Shown: positions 10,723-21,457 of the stretch, piece by piece | Layout: each line of letters begins with the position of its first letter | How positions within the stretch are numbered: the stretch's first letter is position 1 | Assembly: GCA_900073065.1 (NCBI GenBank) | Contig: FJOG01000007.1 | Span: 705,854 to 769,853 of the forward strand | From: Phialocephala subalpina | Lineage: Eukaryota > Ascomycota > Leotiomycetes > Helotiales > Mollisiaceae | Direction: 5' to 3' | DNA length: 64,000 nucleotides | Position numbers and translations under genes: made by a program | Notes under the pieces: generated by a model | Told to the model about the DNA's origin: nothing | What the model saw: only the letters and a program-made list of their open reading frames with translations | Databases searched by the model: none

Positions 10723-12141
10723 GCTTCACAAGCTGCTTAGCTGGATTTACGACTGTCCATGTATGGCTATAAACATAATCCCCTGTACGGAGTACCTTAC
10801 GAACGAGTCAACACAAAGCTAACAATGGTTGGGATGGTGATGGCCTAATGCTGCAGCTGGTGGCTTAGAAGTTGATTGCAACCCCTGAATATCGAACTAC
10901 ACCTAGCTAGCAAACTGTCACTGAAAGGGATTTATGAATCAAGGAGCTTTGATAATGCTTTGCTCTTGGATTGTGAGTGACTTATACTTGATTTGTCCCC
11001 ACACTGGTCCTCGCGCTCGTCGAATGACTCAATGGTTGTGATTAGGCATCGTGGTAGACTTAAATCTCTCGGAAAGACACACGAAACTTAAATAAAGGCC
11101 CAGTGACCCCTCTTGTACTCATTACCTACGTGAGAAGCGTCCCCTAGCTAGGAGAAACATTATAGAATTACGATATCCATGTCTGATAACTTTCTGGCTT
11201 TCGCTCTCAAAACGATCATCACATGTTGAATTGCCATACTTTGGTACGAACGATATAAAGTCCTGGTATTGAAGGACTTCAAGTTGAGGAGAAGATGCTA
11301 GTAATTGACATAGTTGGGAGCGAAGTCCAACACACTATCCTTCAACCACGAGCATGCCGTCTTTGAGCGTTCATCAACCTCTCTTCAAGGATCGCCGACT
11401 TCATTGTGTAGCACCACTGATAAAGGTTCTTTTCTAACTCAATTGGACATTGACCATCTTGCTCTGGCTTCAGAATATCCAGCAAGAATTAACTGCCTTT
11501 TTCGTCGCTATTATGGAGGCACATTCAAGAACCAGTAAACGTCTGTCACTTGACGTTTCTGCACGCTCAACAAACAGATTCTCTTTCATTGTCCGTGCAG
11601 AGAAATACAACCTTCCCTTCTTTGAAAGGCGAAAGTGATATGTGCGAGATCTTTTGTGGATCGTGATAAGTTTACAAGTTAACTGTATCTGTATGCTCGC
11701 TTAGGTTGACGCAGCAGATACAACCTCACTCACGCACAGCCAATGCCTAACAACGAATACTTCCTATGATTGAATGAGAAGAGCTATCGTAGAAGCAAGA
11801 GTGATCTCATACCAGTGTCCAGTCCAAGTTTCAGCAGTCGAAAGTGATTTTGGGGGCCGAAGCTTCTATCTATGTCCGTTTAAGTTTAGCTCCATTCGAC
11901 TCTTCAAGTTGCTGCCTCGACGGCCTGAAGGGCAATTATTATCTTTCTGGTTCACACAATCTAATTTTCTGAATTGGGAAAAGGCTACCAAGTTCCCCCA
12001 ACTTGTCTCCCTCTCTGCTCCATCTGCCGGAGACATTTTCACTTCGCAGAGCCAACCAAAACCTTTACCAAAGGTTATTGAGCACCTCCAGCCTGACAAC
12101 AATATCCTTGACACGATTTCTGAAATTCTAGCAAGCACGAA
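10723..12141. other. Intergenic stretch, nothing recognised
   Basis: About 1.4 kb between two 2EXR genes in the same orientation. Several short open frames exist, but none has domain similarity or splice logic that I can support. Confidence 0.5.
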
Positions 12142-13482
12142 ATGCCTCCTTCACCTCTCGCGCAAGAGCGCGTTGGCAGAGATCTTGCTCAGCCCGATCT
12201 GTCTTCGAATCTATCCGGTCAACTCCAAGCATTGAGCTCTGATGCAATTGCTGACGAGAACGTGTCCGTCCCTCATGCCCAAGCTCTCGAAAACATCGAA
12301 AGGTGAGCCGATCTCTGGTCAACTTCTTGGTGTCTGTGGCTAACTTGTCAAAGTCAACCTCTCACCAAGTTCCACCCTTTCAAGCGACTTCCAATCGAGA
12401 TCCGACTCAAGATATATCGAATTACATTTAGCTTCCCTCGCATTATCGAGCTACAAGCTGGGCCTGGACGAAGAAATGTGAGTCGTCGAAGAACCTACCA
12501 AGCTTGTCCCCGCTCTCGAATCCCTCCATCAATTCTTGGAGTCTGGAGCGAGTCAAGAATCGAAGCCATGAAGTTCTACGAAAAGCGAGTCTTCAAGCCA
12601 TTGTCAGAGAGAAAGGATGACAGCCCATACATCTGGTACAACCCTCATGTTGACATCGTGGTCTTTGGGGGATTCGGGAGAGCAGCATTCGTCAAATTGT
12701 GTGAGACTGGCGAGCAGATCCCAAGACTAGGCTGGCATATGAAAGGCCCAAACCCCAACTCCGACTACATCATAGATATTCTACGAGGGCTACCAACCGC
12801 AGCCGCTCCGCAAATCACACCTGACCCAGCTCGCCCAAGTATTGGAGTTCGTGAGATCTTTCTGGTCGTCCCATCTCAGCTCTATCACGTTGAGCCTGGA
12901 CAGATTGCCTCGAACGTTGAGTTCCGTCCTGCTACATGTGAAGGTCGCAATAGGAGAGAGGTTATTGAAACAAGGGAGACGAGATATATTTTCGAGAAGT
13001 GTCAACGTGGTGACAGAAGCTGGCACGGAGCCCCACTCCCACTCCCTAGCAATGTCAAGGATGAGTGGGCAGAAGGTCGAATGCCAGATATCCAATTCGT
13101 CAGCCTCACACCTTCTGCCACAGACAATGAGCCAACAGTCTTGGATGGTATGAGTATTTACGACCAATTCCACCATGCGGTAGTACCTCTTCTCACCTCC
13201 AAGTTCTATTCCGACTTTGAGCATGCATTCGGTTGCCAACTCATTGTAAACGCAAAGGTAGACACAAAGGGTCAGGAGATCGGATTCTTTGGATCAAAAT
13301 CTGCGGTTGAGAAGGCAAAGATTGGGGCGATCGTAAGTACAAGCTTCAATGCATATTCTGGATGGTGTCATCTAACCGATGAATAGGAGTATTTCAGATC
13401 AACCCTGGAGGCACTTCGAGCATCACGAACACAGAGCATTCAGATTCATGGTGCAGCATTGACCAGAATCTTTGTTGATTGA
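12142..13482 (+). CDS. 2EXR-domain protein, copy 4 (intact, 3 exons)
   Basis: The best-preserved 2EXR copy, about 411 residues. Exons are 12142-12302, 12354-13332 and 13387-13482. Introns are 51 and 54 bp with GTGAGC/GTAAGT donors and GCTAAC/TCTAAC branch points, and all phases agree. A low-complexity N-terminal leader of 53 codons precedes the signature LTKFHPFKRLPIEIRLKIY. It is followed by PPSILGVWSESR, PYIWYNPHVDIVVFGG, DIQFVSLTPSATDNEP and GCQLIV/EIGFFGSKSAVEKAK. Because it is uninterrupted it serves as the template for judging the broken copies. The 2EXR family has no assigned reaction. Confidence 0.85.
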
Positions 13483-13777
13483 GTTGGAGTGGAGGAAAAT
13501 TCTGCGAGTCGTGGACATCCCTTAGGTGAAGATCTTTGACATTGGCATACTATCGACAGCAGCAGATGAAGATCCTGGTATTGGTCGGGTCACAGAACTT
13601 TCACCTATTCGCGCTATGCTCCATGGGTAGAGCTTCTGGTCTGAGACTTCCGTGAAGGGCCTCCTTCAATTGCAGCGACTTTGTACAGATATCTCAGTGA
13701 ACCTATCTTCAAGATAGAACTCACTTGCGAAACCACGAATGCAAAAGTCTTCTAAGAATAAACTATGATAAAGCACT

Positions 13778-14662
13778 TCATTTCTTGAGCTGTCTGGGAT
13801 TTAACTTCATCAGTAGACTTGGAAAGTCTCTCCCGCCTTTCAGCCACCATATTGCTCCCAGAACAGCAACTGGAACCGTATAGCCTGCGATACCCCTCAT
13901 GACTACCCACCAAGCCCGAGGAATCAAAGTCGTTGCAAACATCTTCTGTACACTTCCCAAGTCATTGACTCTTGGATAATCTTTCCCCTTGGGTACATCC
14001 ACGCCTAAAAACTCACACAGCGGCTCCCAGCCATGCCCAACCTTCAACTCCAAGAAATTCTCCTCATTGATCTTCCCTGCTTGTGCCAGGAGGCGAACTT
14101 TCTCAACATGATTCTTGTGGACCACTTTCCCAAACGCAGGAATATTGCCAAAATATCCCCAATACTTGACTCGGTCGAGATATCCCTGCTTCTCTTTGAA
14201 GAACGTATTAAAAAGAGATGCGACGCGGAAGATGGGTCGTGTGGAGATGTAGTGAAAGGATTTCTGAATCGAATTGTGCCAAGCGTCGAGGTCCCTCGTG
14301 GTTAGAATGACTTTCGCATCTGGGTATGCAGCAAGCAAATCATCCAGGAACAAAAAACAAGGTACGCCCGAGATAACCATGCAATCTCCCATCAGCTCGT
14401 CAAGCGTTTCTCGTGCGATTGTCTTGCCGTGGATGAATTTGTCGTCAATGGCTTTGTTCCAGGCGGTGTTATATTCAAGACTGTTCCATGTGTTGGCGCC
14501 AGGTGATCTTCGTGGATATGTGTTGTAGTATCCGAAGTCCCGGAAGGCGGCTAGGAGAGAGCTGGTGCCTGTGCGCCAGAGACCGACAATCAAGACTTTG
14601 CAGGGGACTGTCCGTGGCTGAGGAGTCCATGGGATGAGTTTTTCGGATTGGTAGGACGACAT
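13778..14662 (-). CDS. P-loop sulfotransferase-like protein (Sulfotransfer_4 family) with C-terminal membrane anchor
   Basis: Single-exon gene of 294 residues. The N-terminal P-loop-like motif GLWRTGTSSLLAAF (about residues 27-40) is the PAPS-binding element of this sulfotransferase family, and PDAKVILTTRDLDAWHNS (about residues 115-132) is the second conserved block, including the R that contacts the 3'-phosphate. Near the C-terminus a hydrophobic stretch (WWVVMRGIAGYTVPVAVLG) looks like a tail anchor. Fungal members are common and their acceptors are mostly unknown. Some databases mislabel them as NAD-dependent epimerases. The start at 14662 gives a normal family length. No partner gene is nearby. 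Confidence 0.85.
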   Translation of the reverse strand: MSSYQSEKLIPWTPQPRTVPCKVLIVGLWRTGTSSLLAAFRDFGYYNTYPRRSPGANTWNSLEYNTAWNKAIDDKFIHGKTIARETLDELMGDCMVISGVPCFLFLDDLLAAYPDAKVILTTRDLDAWHNSIQKSFHYISTRPIFRVASLFNTFFKEKQGYLDRVKYWGYFGNIPAFGKVVHKNHVEKVRLLAQAGKINEENFLELKVGHGWEPLCEFLGVDVPKGKDYPRVNDLGSVQKMFATTLIPRAWWVVMRGIAGYTVPVAVLGAIWWLKGGRDFPSLLMKLNPRQLKK

Positions 14663-15635
14663 TGTGAAGTCCTCGATGGATCACATGCACCTACACCTCG
14701 AGTTTGAGCAGAATTGGGAGGACGCCGGGAATTATATATATTGAGAACTCTAGTCAAGTGCTACAACTTTATTTTAGTGCTTACAGATCTCACATTACTT
14801 TAACCCATCGTGGTGTGACTGAGCGTCATATCACCAAAAACCCATCTTCGGACTTCTACAAGAGTATGATTCGTCCACGTTACGACAAAAGAGACGTCGG
14901 GTTCACACGTGACTCGATATGTGTGGATAAAAAGAGGGTTAAGCGAAAGGATAAAGGGGGAGGCTTGAACCGTGCTTCAGACAATTATCGAGCCTTGTTA
15001 AGGTTGAGTTGCCTATGATCACCGACTTAGGTCCTTAATGGGAAATAAAATTTTGCTTACTGTCTGCCCGCGTTATAAATTCAAGAAAATAGGTCTTGTC
15101 CTCGACAACGACTTCTCACCCTTTCATTGCATTTTCATTGAAGCATGTGCTTTGAAATTCAACCAGCGTACAAGTCATCAATCTGCCGAAGTCTTGTTGT
15201 GCACATAACATGTTTGTAATGTTTGTAATGTTTAAAAGTGCCTCAAATAACTCACAATCTGACTGCTGAATTTTCAAGCCCCACATTTCCGGCGACAGTG
15301 CTTCCAAAAATGAGCAGACTTTTATGACCACAGTGAATGCCGGTGTAAGCAAAGTATCGCAGTTAGCAAAAGGGCATTGAAAGGGCAATAAAGGGCAGTG
15401 AAAGGGCAGACGAGGGGGGCGGAGTCTTATCAATGGCGGGGTCTTCAAGAATGGGGCAGATGCAGCATCGGGAATAGCTATCCGTGATAACTCTAATATA
15501 GATCCTTATCTCCGACTTTCGCATGAAGAAAAACTTGCGACCTTATATTTACTTCGATCTTCTTGAATGCTGTTGTGTACTTTCCTTTGCTAGTCAAAGC
15601 AAGTGTCGCGACCAAGGGAAGTTGTTGAGATCAAA
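14663..15635. other. Divergent intergenic region
   Basis: The upstream regions of the sulfotransferase-like gene and of the transporter gene lie here. No gene, RNA or repeat recognised. Confidence 0.5.
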
Positions 15636-17316
15636 ATGAACGATTTAGACAAATCCTCAATTATCTCGGACCGAGCGACTCCAGCCACACCAGTTCTCCT
15701 CGAATCCCCCGACCCAGAAACATCCAAAAGACTGGTCAGAAAGCTGGACTTCATCGTCCTTCCCCTTCTCGCGATAATTTACTTCACCCACTCCCTCGAC
15801 CGAGCTAACCTCGGAAATGCTAAGACCAACGATTTCGAGAAGGATATTGGCTTGAAGGACAATCAGTATTCGCTAATTTTGATTCTGTTTTATATCCCTT
15901 ATGGTACGTGATAACGAGGTTGTGGGCAGTAGAGCCTTGTTGCTGATGAGGGCCAGGAACGTTGAATATCCCGGCGACCATCCTGGCGAAGCGATTCAGT
16001 CCTGCTATCGTGATTCCATGTCTGATGTTCTGCTGGGGAACAATTGCTGCTGTTACGGCTGCTGTTCATAATTTTGGAGGTATCCTTGCCGCAAGGATAT
16101 GTCTTGGTGTTGTTGAGGCCGGATTTGTGAGTAACAAAGTCCAAGTCGTAAGTCGGGATGCTGACTGGACCATAGTTCCCTTCAGCAATTTTCTACCTGA
16201 CATTGTTCTACACGAGAACGGAGATTGCGAAGCGTATATCGCTGTTCTATATGATGGGCTTCGTGGCAAATGCTTTTTCTGGCCTCATCGCATACAGCGT
16301 CTTCCAGTGGCATCGAAAGCTTTACGTGAGAATCTCCGCCCCTCAGGCGACTGATCAACTAACTATCATCTCAGAATTGGCAATACCTCTTCATAATTGA
16401 AGGCTGTATCACCCTCTTCTTAGCAGTACTCTCCTTCATCCTCCTCCCACGAAGCGTAGAAAAATCCAATTACTTCACCCCAGCAGAAAAACAATGCTCA
16501 AAGCTCCGCCTGCAAGCCGAATCCGAGATGGAGGGTGAGAACTTCTCTTGGAGCGCGACATTGAAGCCGTTGATTGATTGGCATTCTTGGATGTATGGTT
16601 TCATGGCACTTTGCTACGGGTGTGCTGCTGCGAGTATCTCCAACTTCCTACCGACGATCGTGAAGAGGATCACTGTTGATACAGTGAAGGCAAATCTGTA
16701 TACTGTAGCTCCAAATTTGAGTGGCGGTGTATTCATTGTTTTGATCTGCTGGTTGTCGGACAAGACGCAGCAGAGATCTTTGTGTGCTATTGGAGCTGTG
16801 GCGATCTCGATGATTGGGTTCATTTGTCTTGGTACTGTGGATATCACGCACAAGACTGGACTGGGCTACTTCCTGTAAATGCTCCATCTTACTTGGGGGT
16901 AAACCAAGCTGACCGAGAATAGCACCTTCCTCCTCACCTTTGGGTCCTTCACGCCTGCCGTTTTGGTGCCAGCTTGGCTTTCCAGCAATACAGTTTCAAT
17001 GAGTGGGAGGGCCACCACTCTTGGTCTTGTCTCTGGATTGCAGAACATTGCGGGGATCATTTCCTCGAAGTCTTTTCGGTCGCAGGATGCTCCGGTGCGT
17101 TGAGATCTTGATGATGAGTCCACGAGGGGAATTAGCTGATCAGTTCAGATCTACGCTCCAGCCTTGATCATATCAGGCTGCTTTGAAGGCGCGATGTGCA
17201 TCGCTGCTGCATTCGCATACATTTACTACAGGACAATCAACAGGAGACTGGACTCTGGGAAGATGCAATATGTGCGAGGCATGGAGCAAAACCCGGACTT
17301 CCGATATGTTCTCTAG
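15636..17316 (+). CDS. MFS transporter, anion:cation symporter (allantoate/nicotinate permease-like) family
   Basis: Plasma-membrane importer of the Dal5/Tna1-type ACS family, which takes up small organic anions or vitamins with protons. Six exons: 15636-15903, 15957-16126, 16176-16325, 16375-16874, 16923-17094 and 17149-17316. All introns are about 48-54 bp and all phases join, giving about 475 residues. Family marks are HSLDRANLGNAKTNDFEKDI after the first helix, RICLGVVEAGFFPS in helix 4-5, and a central loop before WSATLKPLIDWHSW. ATG 15636 is the first in-frame ATG. It looks fully intact, unlike most neighbours. The substrate cannot be read from sequence. Confidence 0.9.
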
Positions 17317-17985
17317 CATGACGATACATTCTCGTTGCAAGAATGTTTGTCCTCATGCTACATCAAGTTCCAAGCTTGGAAGTGCAAGACTATGAAAGTA
17401 AGAAGTCGAACATCGCGTCCTTGATTTCGTGCCTAGGTCATATTGGCAAAGGCGCGCACATTTTAGCAGCTATAAAATCCGTCTCATTGCTGGAATGATT
17501 CCAGTGATATAGCTCAAACATATTAGAACGGATACTTTGACACTATGCTCTTGACTTCCTTCTATCATAATTTTGGCACCAGAAGAGACATTTTGGGACT
17601 CAAAATATTCGTCCCAACGTTGGAATAATTCTAGTATTCCTGCCCAAATGTGATGAAACGACATTACATTCTTGCCTTTTACTAGGACACCTTTTACTTG
17701 AAGATGGACATTTGGTTCACGCGACTCGATCCATGACGTATAATGAAATGAGACGAAATGCAGGACTTGACAGCGAAAATTAATTGATAACAATGAAGTT
17801 AAGATTATCCTCAGCACTACTAGAGAGCTCGTTCTGCAACAATCAACTCAAAAGTTCAAGTCCATAACTAGCCATACGCACAGAAGAAATGTGCGCATCC
17901 TTCTCTGACACGATGTCCGCTGGACTCCATAACGTCTTCCTGCGCCTTGATTTTGATTGTTGATCATGTCCAAAAAACCCAGCGG
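17317..17985. other. Intergenic stretch
   Basis: No gene recognised. The right end is the presumed transcribed part downstream (minus strand) of promoter unit A of the adjacent array, and it ends in a TTGATTGTTGCAG-like word of the kind shared by other units. Confidence 0.4.
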
Positions 17986-17988
17986 GAG

Positions 17989-18195
17989 CTTATATACCGC
18001 TCCCGCCCCGCGCCACCCCGCTATTCCACGACTCATTTACTCAAATTCACATGCTAGAATGACATCATGAATAGTGACTCACACTTCTGCCTCTTTCTTT
18101 TAGTGTCCGGAATCAGTATTCACTTTCTTCTTTCCTAAACACGAGCAATTGCTTCTACGTTTCCAGCAGCATAAAAACGCAGCTTGTGACCGATT
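17989..18195 (-). promoter_or_regulatory. Promoter module, unit A
   Basis: TATA box (minus strand) at 17990-17997, GC-rich box 18002-18020, TGACATCA-containing word near 18060-18085, and GCAGCTTGTGACCGA at about 18180-18194. Confidence 0.6.
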
Positions 18196-18613
18196 TTTAG
18201 ATCTGCAGCAAGAAAACGGCGGGAACAATGGCTTTTGGTGGAAGGTTCTGTGGACTCACCCCGGTGACAGTCCTCTTGGGTATGTCATTCTCAGTGTTTG
18301 GGACCGTGAAGATTAGGCGGAAAAGGAGGCTGAGGAGCATCAGGGTTGGGAAGCTTTGGGTCTAAAAGAAAAGATGAGAGTAAACTTGATAGTATGAACA
18401 AACTTGACAATAAAGATGCAGCAGGCTGGAATAGAAAGCGGAAGGAGTCAGGCCAGGAAAGCGAAGACTAGATCTGTAAATGCTGTGCGCGCAAGAGACA
18501 AGGAATCCCGCACTTACTGTGTGTCCCCTCCGGACATCAGCAGACAACATCTCCATGATTGTTTTAGGTCAATCAATACGAAAGCTTTGGAAGATTGGAA
18601 AGGAAAGAAGTAG

Positions 18614-18770
18614 GGCTTATATACCCTGACTTCTGAATTAAAGACATTCCTCAAAACCACAATTCACCTCCCCGCATACACAAACCCTCTCCTTTATTGG
18701 GTGAGTCACGTACCCGCCGCGCCCCGCCTCGTTTCACTTCTCAAGTATAAGTTGCAGCCTCTGACCGAAA
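18614..18770 (-). promoter_or_regulatory. Promoter module, unit B
   Basis: TATA box (minus strand) at 18617-18625, CCACAATTCACCTCC at about 18655, GC-rich box 18711-18730, then TATAAGTTGCAGCCTCTGACCGA from about 18745. It is followed on the minus strand by an ATGGAGATGTTG start-like sequence near 18556. Confidence 0.6.
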
Positions 18771-19179
18771 TCCACTCCTGCAAGACATAGCAAGTGTGTT
18801 CTACTATAGTCCGAGGGGTGCCAAAGTCCCAAGGTCTAGGTGGAGTATTATGGATAGTAGGGAAGCGGATCGTGGTTAAAACTCTCTGCTTGTCGATATG
18901 TAGATGGGTGATGTACGTTTAAGGGATTGAGATTTGAAGGCGGAAGGAATGGTAATATTATCAACTGTAGTAGAAATAAGAGAAAAGTTGATAGCAAACG
19001 GGACTTGATAGCAATGGTCAAAGTATTCAGTTGATAGTGGAAAAGGTAAGCAATAAACCAATGTCCCTGAGTGCAATAGTACAAGGAAAACGTAATTCTA
19101 GTAGTAGCGACTTCTCCCTTAAAAGACATTGTATCGACTACTTTGTAGCAGTCTAGGAGCATTGTAGAAGGAGAAGGAG

Positions 19180-19380
19180 GACTTGTATACCCTTTCTCAT
19201 CACTTTTTGGAGACATGAACACTATTTTTCATCCTTCAGCTGTGTCTCCCATACCACAAACTACAATTCACCCCAAGTACTTGGCCCTGTCTCCCAGTCA
19301 CATGAGCCCCGCCCCGCCCCGCGCTGTTCTTTTCAGGTATAAGTTCGCAGCTTGTGACCGAGATCTCAACCTGCAAACCA
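19180..19380 (-). promoter_or_regulatory. Promoter module, unit C
   Basis: Weaker TATA box (GGGTATACAAG on the minus strand) at about 19183, CCACAAACTACAATTCACC at about 19253, GC-rich box 19309-19325, and TATAAGTTCGCAGCTTGTGA at about 19339. Confidence 0.6.
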
Positions 19381-19747
19381 CAAGTTCCACGGTGTTGAGC
19401 TTGACATGAAGCCTGGGAAGAACCGTGTCTACGGCTGGGAGGTTGTGGGTATGTGGAGAGGTGACAGGGCCTGAAGGTTGAGAGTAGAGATTAAGATGGA
19501 CTGTAATGCTGTCAAGTTGCAAAGACAAGAGTGAAAACTTGATAACAAACAAAAGCTGATAACAAGCACAGAATCAGACCAAAAAGTATGGCACTGGACC
19601 TCCACAATGAATTTCTCCTTGGTCTCAAGTTCCTAGAAGGTTATTGGCGTAAAGCAGTAGACGGCAATGGAGATGGCAAAGACATACCTATTCACCACCA
19701 TTTCCATCACCCAGAGGTGGTTAGTTGTCAAAGGAGATAAGGAGAAA

Positions 19748-19935
19748 AGGCTTATATACCCATATAAGAGGTAAACACTAATCGCTAGCCCCTCCTTTCA
19801 CTCCTGTGACATCACAAACTACTATTCACCTCCACTTTCTCTTTGGGGCCTCCACCCGCCTCACACTGCCCCGCTCCGCCCCGCGCTGAGGTTTTCCTAC
19901 CTTCCAAGTATAAATTCGCAGCTTGAGACCGTAAT
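19748..19935 (-). promoter_or_regulatory. Promoter module, unit D
   Basis: TATA box (minus strand) at 19750-19758, TGACATCACAAACTACTATT at about 19808, GC-rich box 19868-19888, and TATAAATTCGCAGCTTGAGA at about 19909. A possible start codon, ATGGAAATGGTG, lies about 60 bp downstream on the minus strand. Confidence 0.6.
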
Positions 19936-20359
19936 TCAAATCAATAAAGCAGAAAAAGCATGGCTGGGGTTTGAGGGAACTGTGGTTGTGCGGCGCCACC
20001 TCCATACTTATGGCTATGCCGTCATTCGTAGGTGGAGAGGAGACAGCACTACTAAGGTACCCCTATTGTAAATTGAGAGCATTGGAATACTGAAGTTGAG
20101 CTGTAGTGCTGTCAACTGAGATGAGAGATGAAACGAAGGGATTAACAGCAAAAGACAGTTGACAACAACCTAAATTTAAATTAAAGACAGAAATCAAGGT
20201 AGCGAAGACCTGGTACCGAAATCAATTCGTCCTCTTTTCCACTTGAAAAGCGTGGGCGGAAGTAAAGGAGCTGGTGAATGCAAGACGACAAAGACACACA
20301 CACCCATGGTCACCGACACGAACACCAAGATAATCTTTGTTAGCTACAAGGAGGAACAG

Positions 20360-20480
20360 GAGAGCGTTTATATACCCCTCCCAGCTGTCGGCTTACAGTA
20401 GCACCCTTTGCACTTTCTATGCACATCTATAAGTGAATGTGTACCAGCCCTGATTACACTAGCAAGTATTAAAGCCAATT
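20360..20480 (-). promoter_or_regulatory. Degenerate promoter module, unit E
   Basis: The TATA box (GGGTATATAAACG on the minus strand) remains at about 20366-20376. The GC-rich box and the upstream word are not recognisable. Minus-strand sequence below it retains a GTTGTCAACTG-like word near 20155. Confidence 0.4.
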
Positions 20481-20570
20481 CGTCTTCGTAAAGGGTTATA
20501 TAAACGACCATCTTACCAACCTCTGGCGATTAGCGAAGTATGCTTCGGACACCCTACGCGTTAACCTTAT

Positions 20571-21457
20571 ATAGAGGACGAAGGATCCATGTAACAAGCG
20601 CTATGACGTTGCTCAGAAAGTCCGAACAGAGACATAGCGAGATGGAGGAATTCAATCAAAAGATCGCTGACAGGCATATCCAGTCGCTGACAGACATATC
20701 CAGTCTAGAATTAACGAGCTGCGACGAGAAGCAAAAGTTGACAGCAGAATGGAAATGACAACAAAACTAGCAGATTCTGCTTCGAAGACGTCAGACGTGG
20801 AGGCCGCAGAAGCCCAAGCTGGGGTGGGAACAAGTACTGACGTCGTGATGGACAGCTTTGGTCGCTGGCCAAGCTCTTCACTCCTTCCTTCAGCTTGGAT
20901 TTGTTCGTGCAGCTAGATTCCGATCGAATGAAACAGTTTTATAGGATGCTCACTTATCCCGTTCATCTTGGCAATGCAAAGTCAATGCGCAGCCTTGCTA
21001 TTTCAAGATTTCAAATTCGTAGCACTTGCCAGGAGTCCATTGCGAGAAACGGTCGATAAGTCAATGTTTGAATCAAGAACCAGCACTCATCATTTTCGAG
21101 AACCAAATCACAGAATCCAAATCATTGCATTCTCGATGCAGAGATCAGAGATCACCACTTGACTCCACTCCGCTGTCTATATACAATAATATTTGTCCAA
21201 AAATTACAGCAGATCTGCCTTCCCAAATGTCCCAGTCCCAAGGCGCCATGCTGTGCCTGCTAAATGTCCAAAGATTGTAGTAAATAAGGGTATAGTATAG
21301 TATGGTATAAGATCGTTCGTTTTCGTGTCTGTGTCGAAAAAATGGTCCTTCTGTTTTATATATCATCATTATTCGTCCTCGTCGTGTCGTCCTCCCCACC
21401 CGTCCCTGTCATTATCCCTATGTCCAAAATGACTGTCGTTATCTTTGTAGTCGAGAG
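20571..21457. other. Intergenic stretch
   Basis: No gene recognised. A perfect-but-one 20-bp tandem pair (20664-20683 and 20684-20703, TCGCTGACAGRCATATCCAG) is the only structure, followed by AAAGTTGACAGCAGAATGG at about 20743, which resembles the variable word of the promoter array. Confidence 0.4.
20664..20703. repeat. 20-bp tandem duplication
   Basis: Two adjacent 20-bp units differing at one position (G/A). Confidence 0.8.

Larger units (their letters stand above)
17985..20570 (-). repeat. Array of about five diverged promoter-containing units, period about 560-630 bp
   Basis: The same ordered set of motifs recurs at about 17.99, 18.62, 19.18, 19.75 and, weakly, 20.37 kb. Read on the minus strand, each unit has an upstream word near TCGGTCACAAGCTGCGAA, a GC-rich box near GCGGGGCGGGG, a word near GGTGAATTGTAGTTTGTG that in two units is followed by a CRE-like TGATGTCA, and then a TATA box GGGTATATAAG. 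About 200-350 bp further on there is a variable TTGTTATCAAGTTTT-like word. The sequence between units is much less conserved, and none of its short frames resembles a known protein. The units look like duplicated transcription units that kept the promoter better than the transcript. Confidence 0.7.

Noticed and set aside
18848..19222. 124-codon minus-strand frame beginning near the TATA box of array unit C
   Set aside because: The frame is not conserved in the other units and has a low-complexity Leu/Phe/Pro run, so I treat it as chance and annotate only the promoter motifs.
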